Source: an uncultured Clostridia bacterium (GTDB lineage: Bacteria; Bacillota; Clostridia; Christensenellales; Borkfalkiaceae). From it: a DNA stretch of 5,030 nt. The position numbers and the translations under genes are program-made. Positions within the stretch are counted from its first letter, which is position 1. Each line of letters opens with the position of its first letter. A model generated the notes under the pieces. It was not told the origin of the DNA, searched no databases, and saw nothing but the letters and a program-made list of their open reading frames with translations. Positions 4,646 to 5,030 of this stretch are shown in pieces. The stretch covers positions 1-5,030 of the forward strand of contig CAKQSU010000104.1 of assembly GCA_934273135.1 (NCBI GenBank), read 5' to 3'.

Positions 4646-5030
4646 ATGGATAACGAGATAACTTACAAAATAATAAGAAGCCGCAGAAAAACGGTTTCCG
4701 TAATAGTCGAGCGTGACGGCTCTCTCGTCGTTCGCGCACCGCTTCGATACCCCGAAAAAAGCATAGAAGAATTTGTTTTTAAAAAGCGCGAATGGATTTT
4801 GCGCACGGTCGAGCGGGTTAAAAAGAGCAATGCGGAAAATATGTTTTCGCTTGAAAACGGCGCAAAAATCGAGCTGTTGGGTAAGGCGTACACCGTACGA
4901 CTAACAGAAGAAAAACGCGCCTTTTTGACGGAGAACGAAATTGTTTTGCCCGCTAACTTAGAAAAGCAAGCGTTCGAAAAACTTACTTACAAGCTTTTGC
5001 GCGCCTATATCGTGCCGAGAACCGAAGAGA
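4646..5030 (+). CDS. YgjP-like (DUF45) metallopeptidase domain protein, 3'-truncated by window
   Basis: The frame opens with ATG at 4646 and continues without a stop to the window end, giving 128 residues. The N-terminus has the family's typical pattern: RSRRKTVSVIVERDGSLVVR (residues 11-30), APLRYPEKSIEEFV, then a KREWIL helix near residues 48-53, followed by a LLGKAYTVRL strand near 78-87. These match the N-terminal region of YgjP-like proteins (DUF45, PF01863), cytoplasmic proteins of M48/SprT-like type whose HExxH zinc site lies further toward the C-terminus, outside this window. Function in the family is poorly known. An in-frame TAA at 4619-4621 limits the start, and 4646 is the only ATG after it. 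No clear Shine-Dalgarno sequence precedes it, unlike the neighbouring genes. An 11-base word, ATAACTTACAA, is duplicated around the start (4626-4636 and 4658-4668). Confidence 0.88.
   Translation, partial: MDNEITYKIIRSRRKTVSVIVERDGSLVVRAPLRYPEKSIEEFVFKKREWILRTVERVKKSNAENMFSLENGAKIELLGKAYTVRLTEEKRAFLTENEIVLPANLEKQAFEKLTYKLLRAYIVPRTEE

Noticed and set aside
4512..4893. Minus-strand ORFs over the divergent promoter and the YgjP-like gene
   Set aside because: They overlap the well-supported plus-strand YgjP-like frame and the promoter region, and show no family resemblance.

Overview
The window looks like chromosomal DNA from an anaerobic Bacillota (Clostridia-type) bacterium, probably an uncultured gut or rumen lineage. 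The basis is GGAGG-type ribosome binding sites, near-consensus sigma-A-like promoters with 17-bp spacers, intrinsic terminators, a CCA-encoding tRNA gene, and a glycoside hydrolase family 3 (GH3) enzyme of a membrane-anchored, apparently domain-swapped kind. The genus cannot be named from this sequence alone.

Layout. Bases 1-1296 (+) hold the 3' part of a GH3 enzyme: catalytic N-type domain, one membrane segment, then a long cytoplasmic tail. It converges on a 503-residue membrane-anchored zinc-metallopeptidase-like protein (1473-2984, -), and the two share a bidirectional terminator at about 1388-1414. From 2985 to 3283 there are two back-to-back promoters, one for the peptidase and one for a tRNA-Ser(GGA) gene (3284-3371, +). 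Behind the tRNA terminator lies a non-coding tandem repeat array (3408 to about 3810). It has two full units of 157 and 158 bp and a remodelled partial third. Every unit starts with an inverted copy of the tRNA 3' end, and the two full units end in a terminator-like hairpin. A small four-helix membrane protein (3883-4407, -) follows, with its own terminator and promoter. A divergent promoter region then leads to the 5' part of a YgjP-like (DUF45) metallopeptidase gene (4646 to beyond the window end, +).

The genes do not form an operon or an obvious pathway. Each visible transcription unit holds one gene with its own signals. The GH3 enzyme would act on oligosaccharides outside the cell. The HExxH protein and the tetraspan protein sit in the membrane, and the YgjP-like protein is probably cytoplasmic.

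The most unusual element is the tRNA-Ser-associated array. Its period is not a multiple of three, its copies carry several potential stem-loops, and one hairpin has been exchanged for a different hairpin in the third copy. This suggests a structured RNA or a tRNA-end-derived repeat element rather than a gene.
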